The position numbers and the translations under genes are program-made. A stretch of DNA of 7,178 nt from CAZPZZ01 sp964591245 (lineage in GTDB: Bacteria; Acidobacteriota; Vicinamibacteria; Vicinamibacterales; UBA8438): the NCBI GenBank assembly GCA_964591245.1, contig CAZPZZ010000183.1, positions 1 through 7,178 on the forward strand, given 5' to 3'. Below are positions 1 through 6,607 of this stretch, one piece after another (positions within the stretch are counted from its first letter, which is position 1; each line of letters begins with the position of its first letter). The notes beneath the pieces were generated by a model, which made no database searches, had not been told where the DNA came from, and worked only from the letters and a program-made list of their open reading frames with translations.

Positions 1-87
1 TTGCCCGTTCCCAAACAACCCGTCGTCGGATCGCCACTGGTCCCCACATGCTATGGCCGCGTGGCAGGACTCGACGTCGTCTCCTAG
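1..87 (+). CDS. Possible C-terminal tail of an unidentified plus-strand gene
   Basis: Frame 1 is open from the window edge to a TAG at 85-87 and encodes 28 residues ending in YGRVAGLDVVS. About two thirds of its codons end in G or C, as expected of a real gene in this genome. The frame meets the transporter gene tail to tail: the palindrome CTAG at 84-87 would supply both TAG stop codons. Only the last residues are present and I recognise no family. An open frame this short can occur by chance, so this is a tentative call resting on codon use and on the tidy convergent stop. Confidence 0.3.
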   Translation: MPVPKQPVVGSPLVPTCYGRVAGLDVVS

Positions 88-1253
88 AACGCCACAGCAA
101 AGAGTACCAAGACAGCGGACGCCCACACGGCCGGCACGAGCCAAATATTCTGCCAGGCATGCCCCTCCCCTTCGACATAGAGATCGACGATTAGCCCAGA
201 GAGCCACGACCCGATGAACATTCCAACACCCAACGTCACGAACGCAATCAATCCTTGCGCAGCCGCGCGGAGATCTGGCGGCGCTTTTTCGTCAACATAG
301 ATCTGGCCTGTCACGAAGAAAAAGTCGTAACAGATTCCATGCACGAGGATGCCGCCATACAGCATCCAGACCCCAGCCCCGTTATCACCCCAGGCGAATA
401 AGAGATAGCGAGCAACCCAGGCCGCCATACCCACCAAGAGCATGCCCTTTACGCCAAGGCGCCGAAAGAACACCGGCATCATGAGCATGAAGACGATCTC
501 AGACATCTGTCCCAATGTCATCTTGCCAGCAGCATTGACCACGCCGATCTCATTGAGGAAAGGATTGGCAAACGCGTAATAGAACTGAAGTGGAATACAC
601 ACCAACAGCGACCCTGCCACGAACACGGCAAATGAGGGCTCGCGCAAGAGCCTGAGCGCGTCAAGTCCCAGCACATCACGAGCGGTCACACGTACCGCCG
701 CTCTGGTTGGTGGCGTGTGCGGCAGCAGGAGACAGTAGAGACTGAGAATGAGGGAGGCACCGGCGGCAATCTGCATCGGGCGGGCCGTATCCTCGAGCCG
801 CAGAAACCCCACCACAAGCCCGGCCACGATCCACCCAATCGTACCGAGCACGCGGACGGACGGAAATTCCCGCGCCGGCTCTCGCATCTGGTGAAACGAC
901 AGCGAATTGGAAAGCGCCAACGTCGGCATGTAGCAAACAGCATACGCAAGCAACGCCCCGTAGAACGCCGGAAAGGCGTGTTGGAGAGACGCCAGAAATA
1001 GCGTCACCGCACCAAGTCCATGAAGCGCGGCCAGTAATTTCTCACTCGCAAAATATCGGTCCGCCACCATCCCCACGAAGAACGGAGAAATCATGGCCGC
1101 CACGGCCGTGGTTCCGAATGCCAGACCGATCTCCTGCCCCTGAAACCCGAGTACCTCCCCAAGGTAGGTCCCCAGTGGAACGGACCAGGCTCCCCAGACG
1201 AAAAACTGCAGGAACATCAAAATGGACAACTTGATGCGAACAGCTGAAGACAT
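84..1253 (-). CDS. MFS transporter, nucleoside:H+ symporter (NupG-like) family
   Basis: Inner-membrane proton-coupled symporter of the NupG/XapB branch of the major facilitator superfamily, 389 aa (E. coli NupG is slightly longer). The N-terminus (KLSILMFLQFFVWGAW, residues 8-23) is the typical first helix of the family. SPFFVGMVADRYF (56-68) matches the MFS loop 2-3 motif. GQMSEIVFMLMMPVF (248-262), AAWVARYLLFA (277-287) and HGICYDFFFVTGQIYV (305-320) followed by LRAAAQG match conserved NupG blocks. Hydrophobic segments along the whole length fit about 12 helices. The ATG at 1251-1253 starts directly before the conserved first helix, but no good Shine-Dalgarno site precedes it. No nucleosidase or nucleoside kinase is adjacent, so the true substrate (nucleoside, sugar or another small solute) is open. 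Family assignment is strong; substrate is inference. Confidence 0.92.
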   Translation of the reverse strand: MSSAVRIKLSILMFLQFFVWGAWSVPLGTYLGEVLGFQGQEIGLAFGTTAVAAMISPFFVGMVADRYFASEKLLAALHGLGAVTLFLASLQHAFPAFYGALLAYAVCYMPTLALSNSLSFHQMREPAREFPSVRVLGTIGWIVAGLVVGFLRLEDTARPMQIAAGASLILSLYCLLLPHTPPTRAAVRVTARDVLGLDALRLLREPSFAVFVAGSLLVCIPLQFYYAFANPFLNEIGVVNAAGKMTLGQMSEIVFMLMMPVFFRRLGVKGMLLVGMAAWVARYLLFAWGDNGAGVWMLYGGILVHGICYDFFFVTGQIYVDEKAPPDLRAAAQGLIAFVTLGVGMFIGSWLSGLIVDLYVEGEGHAWQNIWLVPAVWASAVLVLFAVAF

Positions 1254-1324
1254 AAACAGGCCAGAAAGGGGCTAGGTTTCGAGCGCGCGTCGGACTGCAT
1301 CAACGGGACACCGAATTCCGTCGA

Positions 1325-1339
1325 CTGGAGCGTCTCCAG
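1325..1339 (-). repeat. Perfect inverted repeat, 6-bp stem, in transporter leader
   Basis: CTGGAG, a 3-base loop CGT, then CTCCAG. If transcription starts near the TATAAT at 1451-1456, this lies in the 5' leader of the transporter mRNA, about 70 bases before its ATG. Too short to be a confident regulator on its own. Confidence 0.35.
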
Positions 1340-1377
1340 GCAATCCACCGCGCCGCTATATCGAGGCGGCAATGGTC

Positions 1378-1395
1378 ACGGTGCCCCAGCACCGT
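1378..1395 (-). repeat. Perfect inverted repeat, 7-bp stem, in transporter leader
   Basis: ACGGTGC, a 4-base loop CCCA, then GCACCGT. This GC-rich stem-loop would form in the same putative leader RNA as the hairpin at 1325-1339. No T-run follows on either strand, so it is not an obvious intrinsic terminator. A weaker repeat (GCCGC/GCGGC at 1352-1356 and 1366-1370) lies between the two. No riboswitch class is recognised. Confidence 0.4.
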
Positions 1396-1450
1396 CGCCA
1401 TCGTGAACCCACCGTCGTACCCGTCGTTCAAAATAACCCGTGACGCTCAA

Positions 1451-1456
1451 ATTATA
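1451..1456 (-). promoter_or_regulatory. Candidate -10 box for the transporter gene
   Basis: Read on the minus strand this is a perfect TATAAT. It sits about 200 bases upstream of the transporter ATG and would give a leader of roughly 190 nt. No convincing -35 hexamer lies 16-18 bases upstream, so the call rests on the -10 match alone in otherwise GC-rich DNA. Confidence 0.35.
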
Positions 1457-1473
1457 AGGGGCCCTCTCCGACC

Positions 1474-1597
1474 AGCGTGGCCCAGCCCTGGCGTAACCTT
1501 GTCGGACTGGCCTTGCCCCCGGAGTCATGGTGACATCACCCACACCGCAGGGTCCCGAATGCTCGTCGACGGGGGCCGGACCACAATGCCCGGCATC
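1474..1597 (+). pseudogene. Possible decayed tail of a short-chain dehydrogenase (SDR)
   Basis: On the plus strand the frame through 1529-1597 reads TAGSRMLVDGGRTTMPGI. This resembles the usual C-terminus of classical SDR enzymes (xxTGxxxxVDGG). Immediately upstream, in another frame (1474-1530), is SVAQPWRNLVGLALPPES, similar to the block that precedes that tail in SDRs (…PEEIAGLALFLASDE). The two pieces are in different frames, and neither the Rossmann glycine motif nor the YxxxK site is present, so this would be a broken remnant. It runs tail to tail into the formamidase gene. The likeness is by eye over about 35 residues and could be coincidence. Confidence 0.22.
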
Positions 1598-2840
1598 AAC
1601 GAGTCGCGAACACGTCGAGCGGCAAGAGAGCAGTCACCCCGACATTCGGCGCATCCACGAGTTGACTGATCCGGAGGTCGACCGCCACGCTGGCCACCAC
1701 GTAGGCTTGCTCAGGCGTGAGCCCATAGGTTCCCGTCATGTACTCGATCATCTCCAGGAGCGCGTTGCGGGCAGACAGCGACACATCCTTCGACAAGTTT
1801 CGCAGACCTGCGATACGTTCATTCGCCCCAAGATAACGTAGGTCTGGAGGAATCTCCCCAACCGCCTTCAGGGGGAATCCGGTCGTTGCGTAGAACCGCC
1901 GCGACGGGATATCCAGCACGCGGACCGGCCCTTCGAAATGAGGCCCCCGGGTGAGTGCTGGCCCCTGGGGGATAAGCCTCGTGGTCACCGTGAAGTCGGC
2001 ATCCATCTCGATAGCAGTACCAGACACTTCACCGTCGCCTTGCGCAAAGTGCGGATCCCCAATCGCGAGTCCACAGCCATCGACATAGCACGGCAGATAA
2101 AGCGTTACTCCGACCTGCAAATAACGGATGTCGAGATTACCGCCATGCTCGCGTGGCGGCAATGTCCGCAGACACTCACGTGCATGGGAACCATTCGGTC
2201 CGCATACCGCTACCGGAGACGCGTGCAACGCATGCGGGGGAAACCCCGCGCCCCCAAGCGCCCGCAACTCGGCCTCGCGCGACAACATCGCCTCAAGCTG
2301 CTCCGGCCCCGGCAAGACTGTCACAATGCCAGGAAAGCTCGCATTCGGAATCCGGACACCTGGAATGTCGTCGCTCACTGCCTCTGTGCGGTTCAACCGC
2401 CACAGCGCCCGGAATGTCCCCGAGACATGGTCAGAGACGAAGCCAATCGGACTGACAGAGGTATACCCGAAGGGCCCCGGAGCGATGTCGAGTAACGTCA
2501 CGGCCAGTACGTCACCGGGCCGAGCCCCTTCAATGTGGACCGGACCAGTCAAGGGGTGCACCGTACCAATCTGAGGATCACCCTCACGCGGGTCGTCGTA
2601 GGTATTCGCAGGATCGAGTGCAAAATCGCTCGCGTTACGCGCCTTGAACACGATGGTCTGACCTGGCCTGGCTCTCGCGGCCATCGGGATCGCCGGGTGC
2701 AAGCGATTGATACACTGTGGGTCCTCCCCACAGTGACGACCACTACCGCCCAACACCACGATGTCATCCTGCGCCCACACCAGCGAGTTCGACAGCAACA
2801 AACCGACAATCAACAGTCCCCTGCGGAATGGTCCAGACAT
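1596..2840 (-). CDS. Exported acetamidase/formamidase family protein (FmdA/AmdA type)
   Basis: Predicted amide hydrolase of the FmdA_AmdA family, which cleaves formamide or short amides to the acid plus ammonia. The product is 414 aa. The ATG at 2840 is chosen over an upstream in-frame ATG at 2921 because GGAGG (2853-2849) lies 8 bases before it and because it begins a clean signal peptide, FRRGLLIVGLLLSNSLVWA, with cleavage near residue 23. Family marks: PMAARARPGQTIVFKARNASDF (52-73), given here only as a short conserved block; HPLTGPVHIEGARPGDVLAV (95-114); and GDPHFAQGDGEVSGTAIE (261-278), carrying the conserved Asp, His and Glu cluster. The mature chain has six cysteines (37, 43, 213, 223, 251, 256), which fits a disulfide-stabilised periplasmic protein. 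It is divergently transcribed from the sulfatase. The substrate is unknown; many exported homologues are uncharacterised. Confidence 0.9.
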   Translation of the reverse strand: MSGPFRRGLLIVGLLLSNSLVWAQDDIVVLGGSGRHCGEDPQCINRLHPAIPMAARARPGQTIVFKARNASDFALDPANTYDDPREGDPQIGTVHPLTGPVHIEGARPGDVLAVTLLDIAPGPFGYTSVSPIGFVSDHVSGTFRALWRLNRTEAVSDDIPGVRIPNASFPGIVTVLPGPEQLEAMLSREAELRALGGAGFPPHALHASPVAVCGPNGSHARECLRTLPPREHGGNLDIRYLQVGVTLYLPCYVDGCGLAIGDPHFAQGDGEVSGTAIEMDADFTVTTRLIPQGPALTRGPHFEGPVRVLDIPSRRFYATTGFPLKAVGEIPPDLRYLGANERIAGLRNLSKDVSLSARNALLEMIEYMTGTYGLTPEQAYVVASVAVDLRISQLVDAPNVGVTALLPLDVFATR

Positions 2841-2982
2841 GCACTTTCCCTCCCCTGAACTTCGACAGCATTCCCGGCGCCAGCCCACGCCATCATCCCC
2901 GTTGGCCGATCGAGCGCCCACCCATGGTGAACACTATAATCCCGTAATTCACTCACCTGAGGATGACGATCGGAACACAACT
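2841..2982. promoter_or_regulatory. Divergent promoter region, formamidase-like / sulfatase
   Basis: 142 bases between two divergent starts. On the plus strand TATAAT at 2935-2940 would start transcription near 2947, about 36 bases before the sulfatase ATG. Because the box is nearly palindromic, the minus strand reads TATAGT at 2938-2933, a possible -10 for the formamidase gene with a leader of about 85 bases. No clear -35 hexamer is seen in either direction. Downstream of the plus-strand box, CTCACCTGA at 2952-2960 repeats an element found at the same place before the PQQ dehydrogenase gene. Confidence 0.5.
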
Positions 2983-4398
2983 ATGATCCGCGACATACAC
3001 GTAGCCTTCACGGCAAGTCTCTTGTCCCTATCGGCCACCAGCCTGTCGGCGCAACCCCTCACAGACGACCGGCCGCCCAATATCATCGTGATCACGGCCG
3101 ACGATCTCGGGTACGGAGATCTGGGTTCATACGGACACCCGAACATCCGCACACCCCATCTCGATCGCATGGCCGACGAGGGACAGCGGTGGACGAGCTT
3201 CTATGCCCAAGCCCCCGTCTGCTCTCCAAGCCGTGCCGCCCTGCTCACCGGACGCGTGCATCTTCGCAGTGGCATGTACGGTCGACGCGCGGCCGTGTTG
3301 TTCCCGGATTCGCTTGCCGGACTTCCTGAGGATGAGATCACCCTGGCCGAAGCTCTCCGCGATCTTGGGTACGCAACCGGCATCGTCGGCAAGTGGCATC
3401 TCGGCCACCGACCAGAGTATCTGCCGACGCGGCATGGCTTCGATTCATGGCTTGGCATTCCCTACTCCAACGACATGGACAGGGTCCTGCCGGACGGCCT
3501 GGAGAGCCGAACGGCCATGTTCAACCCGAGGAGCGACTACTGGCACGTACCGCTCATGCGGGATGACACCGAGATCGAACGACCCGCCAACCAGCACACC
3601 ATTACGCGGCGTTATGCGGAAGAAGCCGTTGCATTCATTGAATCGCATCAAGACCACCCCTTCTTTCTGTACCTGCCTCATACAATGCCGCACATGCCGC
3701 TGTTTCGCTCCCAAGATTTCATAGAACGAAGTACCGCTGGCGTGTACGGCGACGTCATTGAGGAGATCGACTGGGCCATCGGGCAGGTTCTCGATACATT
3801 GGATCGATTGAATCTCACGACACAGACATTGGTCGTGTTCACCAGCGACAACGGTCCCTGGATCAGCTTCCAGACCCACGGCGGCTCGGCTGGCCCATTG
3901 CGGCACGGAAAGGGCACAACGTTCGAGGGCGGCATGCGAGTTCCGGGCATTTTCAGGTGGCCGGGCCGCATCGCTCCCAGCACCACCCAAGCCATCGGTT
4001 CCTCCATGGATCTCTTCGCGACCGCCATTACCCTCGCGGGCGGTACGGTTCCCACCGATCGGCCAATAGACGGCGTCGATCTCAGTCCGGTCCTCTTCGG
4101 AACCGGTTCGGCTCCGCGAGAAGTCATGGCGTACTACCGCATGGGTGAGCTCTATGCCTTTCGGCACGGCCGATACAAAGTGCACTTCATCACGGAGGGC
4201 CGATACGGTCTACCACCAAGCCGCGTGGAACACGCCCCCCCCCTGCTCTTCGATCTCGGTGCAGATGTCGGTGAACAGTACGACATCGCCACCGCGCAAC
4301 CGGAAGCCTTGACCAGGATTGTCACCGCCGCCGAGCAGTATCACGCGGAGATGACCCTCGGCCCTCCTCTCTTCGACCGTCGCGAGACGACACCCTAA
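2983..4398 (+). CDS. Exported Cys-type sulfatase, arylsulfatase A-like (family S1)
   Basis: Hydrolyses sulfate esters in the periplasm or outside the cell. The product is 471 aa with a signal peptide of about 23 residues (cleavage near LSA-QP). The ATG at 2983 is preferred because it opens the signal peptide; an in-frame start 222 bases upstream would add a low-complexity, non-family stretch and overlap the divergent gene's start. The Shine-Dalgarno site is weak (CGGA at 2971). Active-site elements in order: metal-binding D40-D41 (ITADDLGYGD); CSPSR at 80-84 followed by AALLTGR, where C80 would become formylglycine; GKWHLGH with K137 and H139; LPHTMPHMP with H233; FTSDNGP with D289 and N290; and GPLRHGKGTTFEGGMRVP with K310. 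Spacing and blocks such as WLGIPYSND follow human arylsulfatase A and GALNS. All key residues are present, so it should be active if a formylglycine-generating enzyme exists; none is in this window. The substrate could be an aryl or a carbohydrate sulfate. Confidence 0.95.
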   Translation: MIRDIHVAFTASLLSLSATSLSAQPLTDDRPPNIIVITADDLGYGDLGSYGHPNIRTPHLDRMADEGQRWTSFYAQAPVCSPSRAALLTGRVHLRSGMYGRRAAVLFPDSLAGLPEDEITLAEALRDLGYATGIVGKWHLGHRPEYLPTRHGFDSWLGIPYSNDMDRVLPDGLESRTAMFNPRSDYWHVPLMRDDTEIERPANQHTITRRYAEEAVAFIESHQDHPFFLYLPHTMPHMPLFRSQDFIERSTAGVYGDVIEEIDWAIGQVLDTLDRLNLTTQTLVVFTSDNGPWISFQTHGGSAGPLRHGKGTTFEGGMRVPGIFRWPGRIAPSTTQAIGSSMDLFATAITLAGGTVPTDRPIDGVDLSPVLFGTGSAPREVMAYYRMGELYAFRHGRYKVHFITEGRYGLPPSRVEHAPPLLFDLGADVGEQYDIATAQPEALTRIVTAAEQYHAEMTLGPPLFDRRETTP

Positions 4399-4499
4399 GG
4401 GCCTGGCTCTGAACCGATTCCACGAGACACCTGATGTCAGCACGACCCGTACGCGACGTTTCCTGGCCTCGATGGATCGGTAGCACACTTCCGGCGCAC

Positions 4500-4505
4500 T
4501 ATAAT
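4500..4505 (+). promoter_or_regulatory. Candidate -10 box for the PQQ dehydrogenase gene
   Basis: A perfect TATAAT about 42 bases before the ATG, in a 148-base gap after the sulfatase stop. Transcription would begin near 4513. The ten bases CACTATAATC (4497-4506, with one adjustment for the shared flank) and the element CTCACCTGA (4518-4526) both recur before the sulfatase gene. No -35 consensus is visible at the usual distance. The Shine-Dalgarno AAGGAG at 4534-4539 is 7 bases before the ATG at 4547. Confidence 0.55.
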
Positions 4506-4546
4506 CGGCTCGATCACCTCACCTGACCCCAAGAAGGAGAACGTTG

Positions 4547-6514
4547 ATGTCCAGGGCTTTGCCGCTTCGCTCGCTCATCTCCGCTGCGGTGCTCTATGCG
4601 ATCACCGCCGGCGCTCCATCTGCAGAGGCGCAATCGACGGTACCAGACGGCGAATGGCACGCCTTCGGACGCGACGGCGCAAATACGAAATACTCACCGC
4701 TGGCTCAGATCACGGCGGACAACTTCGCCGACCTGGAAGTCGCGTGGCGTTGGACCTCGCTGTCACGTCCCGTCGTCGAACAATACGAGCGAATACGCCC
4801 CGGTTCGTTCAAGGCCGCACCATTGATGGCGGATGGACTCGTCTACGTCAGTACCGCGCTCGGACAAGCCGCCGCCTTGGACGCCGGCACGGGTGATACG
4901 GTCTGGACCTACGACCCCCGCATCTATGACTACATGGATCGCCCTCCCAACGTGGGATGGCATCATCGCGGACTTTCCTATTGGAAGGACGATGAGAGCG
5001 ATGACGCCCGCATCTTCATGAGCAACCATGACCTGAAGCTGGTGGCACTGAACGCCAGAACCGGCGCCCTCTATCCCGATTTTGGCGACAACGGCTATGT
5101 GGATCTGACCCAGGGATACGGACGGGAAATAGACGCCTCCAGGATGACCTATTCCTCACCGGTCGCGGTAGCAGGGGACACCATCATTACCGGCAGTATC
5201 ATCCAGGACACCAACATCAGAGATCGGGAAGCCTCTCCGGGAGACGTCCGCGCCTATGACGCACGCACAGGCGAGATGAAATGGATCTTCCACACCATCC
5301 CGCGAGGTGACGAATTTGGCGTCGATTCCTGGCAGAACGAGTCATGGCGGTACAGCGGTCACACCAATGTCTGGTCCTATATGGCCGTCGACGAAGAACT
5401 CGGATTGGTCTACCTGCCTACCGGCACACCGTCCAACGATTGGTATGGCGGGATGAGGCCGGGAAACAACCTCTTCGCCGAGAGCATTGTGGCGGTTGAC
5501 ATCGAAACGGGATATCGGATGTGGCACTTCCAAGCCGTCCATCACGGGCTCTGGGATTGGGATTTTCCCACCGGTCCAAACCTACTCGACATCACGGTGG
5601 ATGGCCGGAAAGTCAAAGCACTGGCCCAGGTAAGCAAGCAGGCCTTCACCTACGTATTCGACCGCGTAACCGGCGAACCCATCTGGCCCATTGAGGAGCG
5701 ACCGGTTCCGCAAGGCAGCGTCCCGGGCGAATGGTATTCGCCGACCCAGCCGTTTCCCACGAAACCACCGCCCTTTGACCGACAGGGAATCTCGATTGAC
5801 GACGTCATCGACTTTACCCCTGAACTCAGAGCCGAAGCACTGGAACTCATCACCGATCGGGCTCGCTTCGGCCCCATTTTCTCGCCGCCGGTGTTGCGAG
5901 GAACAGAAATGCCCTATATCCAGGTACCCGGTGCGGGCGGGGGCGCCAACTGGCAGGGAGCCGCCGTCGACCCCACGACGGGGCGTCTCTTTGTCTCGTC
6001 GTCGAGCACGCTCATCGTGGTGGAAGTCATCAAATACGATGCACCGGCCACGATCGGGTACTTCACGGACCCCTGGGGCGTGGGGTTGCCCGGCCCACAA
6101 GGGCTCTCGGTATTCAAACCGCCCTACAAACGGGTTACGGCACTCAACCTGAACACCGGCGACCGCGCCTGGATGCAACCGCACGGAGACGGCCCCAGAA
6201 ACCATCCGGCCCTGGAGCATCTGGACCTGCCACCGCTGGGAGGCGGCGGGGGAATCAGCTCAGGACCGCTGGTAACCCCAACACTCCTGATCATGAATCA
6301 CGGTGGACGCGATTATGACGATGTGGTCGCGAGCTCACGCACCGTCAGCGCCTACGACAAGAACACTGGCACGCACCTCGGTTCAATCGATTTACCTGCG
6401 GTGCCCAACGGCAACCCTGTGACGTATCTGCACGACGGCAAACAATATCTCGTGGTCGCCACCGGAAGTGGGGGCACGGATTCCGAGCTCGTAGCGCTGA
6501 CCCTGCCCGAGTGA
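4547..6514 (+). CDS. Periplasmic PQQ-dependent dehydrogenase, membrane glucose dehydrogenase-like
   Basis: Quinoprotein that oxidises a sugar or alcohol with pyrroloquinoline quinone in the periplasm and passes electrons to the respiratory chain. The product is 655 aa with a signal peptide (cleavage near AEA-QS, residue 28-29). AAGGAG 7 bases upstream fixes the ATG at 4547; a TTG directly before it is not needed. Repeated beta-propeller blade ends of the form AxDxxTGxxxW are seen: ALDAGTGDTVW (110-120), AYDARTGEMKW (236-246), AVDIETGYRMW (316-326), VFDRVTGEPIW (370-380), AVDPTTGRLF (473-482), ALNLNTGDRAW (532-542) and AYDKNTG (602-608). HHGLWDWDFP (332-341) and K364 align with the catalytic Asp and Lys of E. 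coli glucose dehydrogenase, with the same 27-residue spacing from D337. EERPVPQG (383-390) is also shared. Unlike E. coli Gcd it has no N-terminal membrane helices. I see no cysteine, so it has neither a CxxCH cytochrome domain nor the vicinal disulfide of methanol/ethanol dehydrogenases. It must use a separate electron acceptor. Substrate unknown. Confidence 0.93.
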   Translation: MSRALPLRSLISAAVLYAITAGAPSAEAQSTVPDGEWHAFGRDGANTKYSPLAQITADNFADLEVAWRWTSLSRPVVEQYERIRPGSFKAAPLMADGLVYVSTALGQAAALDAGTGDTVWTYDPRIYDYMDRPPNVGWHHRGLSYWKDDESDDARIFMSNHDLKLVALNARTGALYPDFGDNGYVDLTQGYGREIDASRMTYSSPVAVAGDTIITGSIIQDTNIRDREASPGDVRAYDARTGEMKWIFHTIPRGDEFGVDSWQNESWRYSGHTNVWSYMAVDEELGLVYLPTGTPSNDWYGGMRPGNNLFAESIVAVDIETGYRMWHFQAVHHGLWDWDFPTGPNLLDITVDGRKVKALAQVSKQAFTYVFDRVTGEPIWPIEERPVPQGSVPGEWYSPTQPFPTKPPPFDRQGISIDDVIDFTPELRAEALELITDRARFGPIFSPPVLRGTEMPYIQVPGAGGGANWQGAAVDPTTGRLFVSSSSTLIVVEVIKYDAPATIGYFTDPWGVGLPGPQGLSVFKPPYKRVTALNLNTGDRAWMQPHGDGPRNHPALEHLDLPPLGGGGGISSGPLVTPTLLIMNHGGRDYDDVVASSRTVSAYDKNTGTHLGSIDLPAVPNGNPVTYLHDGKQYLVVATGSGGTDSELVALTLPE

Positions 6515-6607
6515 AACAACGAGCACATCGATAGCTGTCCCTTGAACAGTCTTCCAGACCAGGCGTGGTGGCGGAGAGAGAACGAACAGAAGGGGCCGCA
6601 AGCCGCC
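6515..6607. other. Short spacer between the PQQ dehydrogenase gene and the assembly gap
   Basis: No gene is seen. The spacer ends in a purine-rich stretch that includes the left arm of an inverted repeat spanning the gap. A weak CTGT/ACAG pairing around 6536-6549 is too short to call a terminator. Confidence 0.4.

Larger units (their letters stand above)
1254..1595. other. Intergenic region without an intact gene
   Basis: About 340 bases separate the formamidase-family gene from the transporter gene, both on the minus strand. I find no intact reading frame here. The region holds a minus-strand TATAAT, two short perfect hairpins and one weaker repeat between that box and the transporter start, and a possible dehydrogenase remnant on the plus strand. 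Several short minus-strand stretches also read like protein in different frames: NDGYDGGFTMATVLGHRDH just upstream of 1380, and GLPGDAPVDGIRCPVDAV ending at a TAG at 1274-1272. No single frame joins them. They could be pieces of a decayed or frameshifted gene, or chance. Confidence 0.5.

Noticed and set aside
1300..1401. 33-codon minus-strand frame opening with ATG GCG ACG GTG
   Set aside because: No convincing ribosome site, several equally plausible overlapping frames, and no recognisable product; treated as part of the uncertain intergenic region.
2841..2921. Earlier in-frame ATG for the formamidase-family gene, adding 27 residues
   Set aside because: The added residues are not hydrophobic or family-like, would bury the signal peptide, and lack a ribosome site; GGAGG lies 8 bases before the ATG at 2840.
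2761..2982. Earlier in-frame ATG for the sulfatase, adding 74 residues
   Set aside because: It would overlap the divergent gene's coding start and place a polar, low-complexity stretch before an otherwise clean signal peptide; the promoter at 2935-2940 also lies inside it.
3445..4185. Long open frames opposite the sulfatase, formamidase and PQQ dehydrogenase genes
   Set aside because: They are antisense or out-of-frame shadows of genes with clear family motifs, and are rich in Arg/Pro/Gly with no domain pattern.
4399..4499. Intrinsic terminator after the sulfatase gene
   Set aside because: No GC-rich stem followed by a T-run is visible in the 100 bases after the stop codon.
4544..4546. TTG start one codon before the ATG of the PQQ dehydrogenase gene
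   Set aside because: The ATG at 4547 has ideal spacing (7 bases) from AAGGAG and is the more usual start.
6568..6590. Possible tRNA-Ser 3' end (TCTCTCTCCGCCA read on the minus strand)
   Set aside because: The acceptor-like end is not preceded by a T-loop (GGTTCGAATCC) or the rest of a cloverleaf; the other arm of the repeat lacks them too.
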